The translations under genes and the position numbers were made by a program. From Pseudomonas sp. efr-133-TYG-5 (GTDB taxonomy: Bacteria; Pseudomonadota; Gammaproteobacteria; Pseudomonadales; Pseudomonadaceae), in assembly GCF_030209175.1 (NCBI RefSeq), contig NZ_JARVSM010000005.1:1-64000 (forward strand): a stretch of 64,000 nucleotides of DNA, in the 5' to 3' direction. The notes under the pieces were generated by a model that ran no database searches, had not been told where the DNA came from, and saw only the letters and a program-made list of their open reading frames with translations. This document shows, in pieces, positions 61,446-64,000 of this stretch (its first letter is position 1; each line of letters begins with the position of its first letter).

Positions 61446-63587
61446 ATGAAATTCAAGTCGATCCAGTTTTCCGTGGCCGCCCTGGCCGGCGCCATCGTGC
61501 TCAGCGTGGTGGCCGCGCTGGTGCTGTATGCATTGTTCTCCGGCGCGCGCACCCAGGAGATGGTCCAGCAGCGCACCCAGGCGCAGTTCGAACAGGTCAT
61601 CGAACAGCGCCTGACGTCCCTGGCGCAGACGCAGGTCAGCCAGATCCAACGCGAACTGGAAGCGCCGCTGCTGATTGCCGGTGGCCTGGTGCGGGTCAAC
61701 GCGCTGCTGGGCACGCCGGGCACCGATGGCCAGCCGAAGCTGACCGTCAGCCGCGAGCAACTGATCAGCCTGATCAAGGAAAACGTCGAGAGGAACCCGA
61801 AGATTCTCGGCACCTACATCGGCTGGGAAAAAAACGCCCTGGATCACAATGATGCGGCCTACGTCGGCACCCAGGTGGTCGGGATCGACGCCAGCAACGG
61901 GCGCTTCCTGCCGTGGTGGTTCCGCAATGACGACGGCACCCTCGGCCTGGACAAACTGGTGGACGTCGATGACCAGAAAGTCCTGTCCACTGGCGTGCGC
62001 GCCAGCGAGTACTACCTGTGCTCCAAGGAAAGCAAAAAATCCTGCGTGATCGATCCGGCGCCGTACAAGGTCGGCGACAAGGTCGTCATGCTCGCCTCGT
62101 TCATCGAACCGATCATGCTCAACGGTGCGTTCCAGGGCATCGTCGGCGCTGACCTGTCGGTGAACTTCATCCAGGAAATGCTCCTCGCGGCCAACCAGAA
62201 GCTGTACGGCGGTGCCGGGCAGATGGCGTTGATTGGCGGCAACGGGCGCATCGTTGCCTACACCCAGGACCCGAGCAAATTCGGCGAAAAGGTCAGCGAC
62301 ATCCTCGACGCCCAACAGACGGCCAACATGGCCAATCTCAAGCGCGGCGAAGTCACCTACACCGTCAATAAAGAGCAGGGCCGCATCGAGTTGTACCTGC
62401 CGTTCGGCATCGGCCAGACCGATGCACGCTGGACGCTGATGCTGCAATTGCCGCTGAACGCGGTGATGGCCGACCTGCAAAAACTCCAGGGCGATCTCGA
62501 TGCCCAGCGCAAGTCCGACACGTTCGGCATGGCCATGGTCGGCCTGCTCATCGCCGGCCTGGGCTTGCTGGTGATCTGGCTGGTCGGCCACGGCATCGCG
62601 CGGCCGCTGAAGCAGATGGTGACCATGCTCGATGACATCGCCCAGGGCGAAGGCGACCTGACCCGGCGCCTGAGCAGTGACCGCAGCGACGAACTGGGTT
62701 CGATCGCCAAGGGCTTCAACACCTTCCTCGGCAAATTGCAGGCGATGATTACGCAGGTGGTGACGTCGGTGCAGAGCGTCAGCGATTCATCGGAACACAC
62801 CGCCGACATCGCCATTCGTACCAACATCGGCGTGCAGAAACAAATGGCCGAGATCGATCAGGTCGCCACGGCCGTGCAGGAAATGACCGCCACCGCGCAG
62901 GACGTCGCACGCAACGCAACCCAGGCTGCACAAGCGGCCAGCCACGCGGATCAGGCCGCCAGCCAGGGCATGCAGATCGTGCGTGACACCTCCAATTCGA
63001 TCGGCGCACTCGCCGTGGAAATCAGCAAGGCCGTGGACGTGGTGCAGAACCTGGCCAAGGACAGCGAAAACATCAACGCGATCCTCACCGCCATTCGCGG
63101 GATCGCCGAGCAGACCAACCTGCTGGCACTCAACGCGGCCATCGAAGCGGCGCGTGCCGGCGAGCAGGGGCGCGGGTTTGCAGTGGTCGCCGACGAGGTG
63201 CGCAATCTGGCGCAGAAGACCCAGAAGGCCACCGAAGAAATCCAGAGCATGATCCAGCAACTGCAACAGGGCACCCGCGATGTCGTGCGGGTCATGGAAG
63301 ACAGCCAGAACCGCACCGACGAAAGCGTGCAGCACGCCGCCAAGGCGGCGGAAGCATTGGAAACCATCACCCAGGCGGTGTCGGTGATCAACGACATGAA
63401 CACCCAGATTGCCAGCGCCGCCGAGGAACAGAGCGCGGTGGCCGACGACATCAACCGCAACGTGATCAACATCGGCCAGGTGGCCAATGAGGTGGCGGGC
63501 GGCGCGGATGAGTCGAGTTCGGCGAGTGCCGACCTGACCAAACTGGCGGAACAGCAGCGGCGCCTGATCAATCAGTTCAAGGTCTGA
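61446..63587 (+). CDS. Methyl-accepting chemotaxis protein with periplasmic Cache-type sensor
   Basis: The 713-residue chemoreceptor passes ligand signals to CheA. ATG 61446 has GGAG before it; an earlier in-frame start at 61368 adds a tail with no sense before TM1. TM1 is at about residues 8-35. A large periplasmic sensor of dCache type covers about 40-360 (NPKILGTYIGWEKNALDHND, WWFRNDDG, IVGADLSVNFIQEML). TM2 is at about 362-385, followed by HAMP (RPLKQMVTMLDDIAQGEGDLTRRL). The conserved signalling tip is IAEQTNLLALNAAIEAARAGEQ. There is no C-terminal CheR-docking pentapeptide. The YLCSKESKKSCVI segment holds two Cys, probably a disulfide. Confidence 0.95.
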   Translation: MKFKSIQFSVAALAGAIVLSVVAALVLYALFSGARTQEMVQQRTQAQFEQVIEQRLTSLAQTQVSQIQRELEAPLLIAGGLVRVNALLGTPGTDGQPKLTVSREQLISLIKENVERNPKILGTYIGWEKNALDHNDAAYVGTQVVGIDASNGRFLPWWFRNDDGTLGLDKLVDVDDQKVLSTGVRASEYYLCSKESKKSCVIDPAPYKVGDKVVMLASFIEPIMLNGAFQGIVGADLSVNFIQEMLLAANQKLYGGAGQMALIGGNGRIVAYTQDPSKFGEKVSDILDAQQTANMANLKRGEVTYTVNKEQGRIELYLPFGIGQTDARWTLMLQLPLNAVMADLQKLQGDLDAQRKSDTFGMAMVGLLIAGLGLLVIWLVGHGIARPLKQMVTMLDDIAQGEGDLTRRLSSDRSDELGSIAKGFNTFLGKLQAMITQVVTSVQSVSDSSEHTADIAIRTNIGVQKQMAEIDQVATAVQEMTATAQDVARNATQAAQAASHADQAASQGMQIVRDTSNSIGALAVEISKAVDVVQNLAKDSENINAILTAIRGIAEQTNLLALNAAIEAARAGEQGRGFAVVADEVRNLAQKTQKATEEIQSMIQQLQQGTRDVVRVMEDSQNRTDESVQHAAKAAEALETITQAVSVINDMNTQIASAAEEQSAVADDINRNVINIGQVANEVAGGADESSSASADLTKLAEQQRRLINQFKV

Positions 63588-63598
63588 TGCAAAGGCCC

Positions 63599-63673
63599 CT
63601 TCGCGAGCAAGCCCGCTCCCACAGTGATTTTGCGCTGTTCACAAAACCTGTGGCAGCGGGCTTGCTCGCGAAG
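63599..63673. repeat. REPIN: inverted pair of REP sequences
   Basis: CTTCGCGAGCAAGCCCGCTCCCACAG is paired with the inverted copy at 63648-63673. CAAGCCC subtype, as in the copy at 42025. Confidence 0.92.
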
Positions 63674-63692
63674 AGGTTGGCACAGCATCACA

Positions 63693-64000
63693 TCAAGCCG
63701 GGGTCAGGCACTCCGGCCCGTTGAGCTTCGGATCGTTGACCAGATTCGCCAGCACCCGCTCGCGCAAAACGGCGGGTTCGCTGGCAAGCAGACCCTGCAG
63801 CACATGCAGCGGCGTGGCGGGATCGAGCCAGGCCGCCTGCCCGGCCTCATCGAGAATCAACGGCCGACGCTGACTGGCCGCCGGCTGGGTGATGACCGCT
63901 GTGCTCAGCCACACCTGCTCCTGCACCGGGTAGGCTTCCCAGATTGCCGCGAAGAACAGCGACGAGCCCTCCCCCGGCGTCAGCCAATAGGGGCGTTTGC
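63693..64000 (-). CDS. SOS response-associated peptidase (SRAP/YedK family), 3' part only
   Basis: The last 101 residues or so of a SRAP-family protein are present; the 5' part, with the catalytic Cys2, lies beyond the window edge. Visible motifs are PYWLTPGEGSSLFFAAIWE, the VITQPA strand and the RRPLILDEAGQAAWLDP segment typical of the family. These proteins cross-link to abasic sites in single-stranded DNA and protect them. The stop is at 63693. Identification rests on the C-terminal half. Confidence 0.8.
   Translation of the reverse strand, partial: KRPYWLTPGEGSSLFFAAIWEAYPVQEQVWLSTAVITQPAASQRRPLILDEAGQAAWLDPATPLHVLQGLLASEPAVLRERVLANLVNDPKLNGPECLTPA

Noticed and set aside
1..64000. CRISPR arrays, tRNA genes, prophage or insertion sequences
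   Set aside because: I found no regularly spaced repeats, tRNA cloverleaf signatures, integrase or transposase genes; the only dispersed repeats are REPINs and short intergenic elements.

Overview
The window is a stretch of chromosome from a Pseudomonas of the fluorescens/putida type. The base composition is GC-rich with strong GC3 bias. Gene content and order (the full mraZ-to-lpxC division cluster flanked by rsmI-lpoA-yraN-SIS-BON, sspAB-petABC and rplM-rpsI) are those of pseudomonads, and REP/REPIN sequences of the GAGCAGGCTCGCTCCCAC type are scattered over the right part. No tRNA, rRNA operon, CRISPR array, prophage or insertion sequence is visible; the only structured RNA gene is rnpB.

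Layout. 0.3-6.6 kb: a four-gene + strand operon for an RND efflux pump (adaptor, inner-membrane pump) followed by its probable two-component regulators. 6.8-10.1 kb: a small exported protein, an OprD-family porin and a membrane-anchored diguanylate cyclase. 10.2-28.0 kb, - strand: the dcw cluster in the order mraZ, rsmH, ftsL, ftsI, murE, murF, mraY, murD, ftsW, murG, murC, ddlB, ftsQ, ftsA, ftsZ, then lpxC. Nearly all junctions overlap by 1-11 bases, so the cluster is translated as one coupled unit from a promoter that carries three phased MraZ boxes. 28.4-33.4 kb: rnpB and rsmI (-), then lpoA, yraN, a GmhA/DiaA-like SIS protein and a BON lipoprotein (+), the same order as the E. coli yraL-M-N-O-P region. 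33.4-38.4 kb (-): sspB, sspA, the cytochrome bc1 genes petC, petB, petA, and rpsI, rplM. 38.5-46 kb: an aldo-keto reductase, an acyl-CoA dehydrogenase divergent from a GlxA-type regulator, zapE, trpS, an alpha/beta hydrolase and zapG. 46-56 kb (-): an OmpA-like lipoprotein, a metallo-beta-lactamase-fold hydrolase, and a probable functional module of a MalT/AlkS-type LuxR regulator, a DUF1329 protein, a DUF1302 outer-membrane protein and an acyl-CoA ligase. 56-64 kb: a deletion scar made of the 3' ends of an MFS gene and an AraC-family gene, then lysE-type exporter, D-2-hydroxyacid dehydrogenase, rsmC, a manganese (yybP-ykoY) riboswitch in front of an mneA-like exporter, an M48 lipoprotein peptidase, a Cache-domain chemoreceptor and the end of a SRAP (YedK-type) gene cut by the window edge.

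How it fits together. The centre is core housekeeping: peptidoglycan precursor synthesis, septum assembly, lipid A commitment (LpxC), PBP1A activation (LpoA), ribosome modification and bc1 respiration. Accessory functions lie at both ends. The least understood parts are the DUF1302/DUF1329/acyl-CoA ligase/AlkS-like module, the decayed AraC-MFS locus, the RND pump without its own outer-membrane channel, and several unassigned inverted repeats. I found no clearly novel defence or mobile system.
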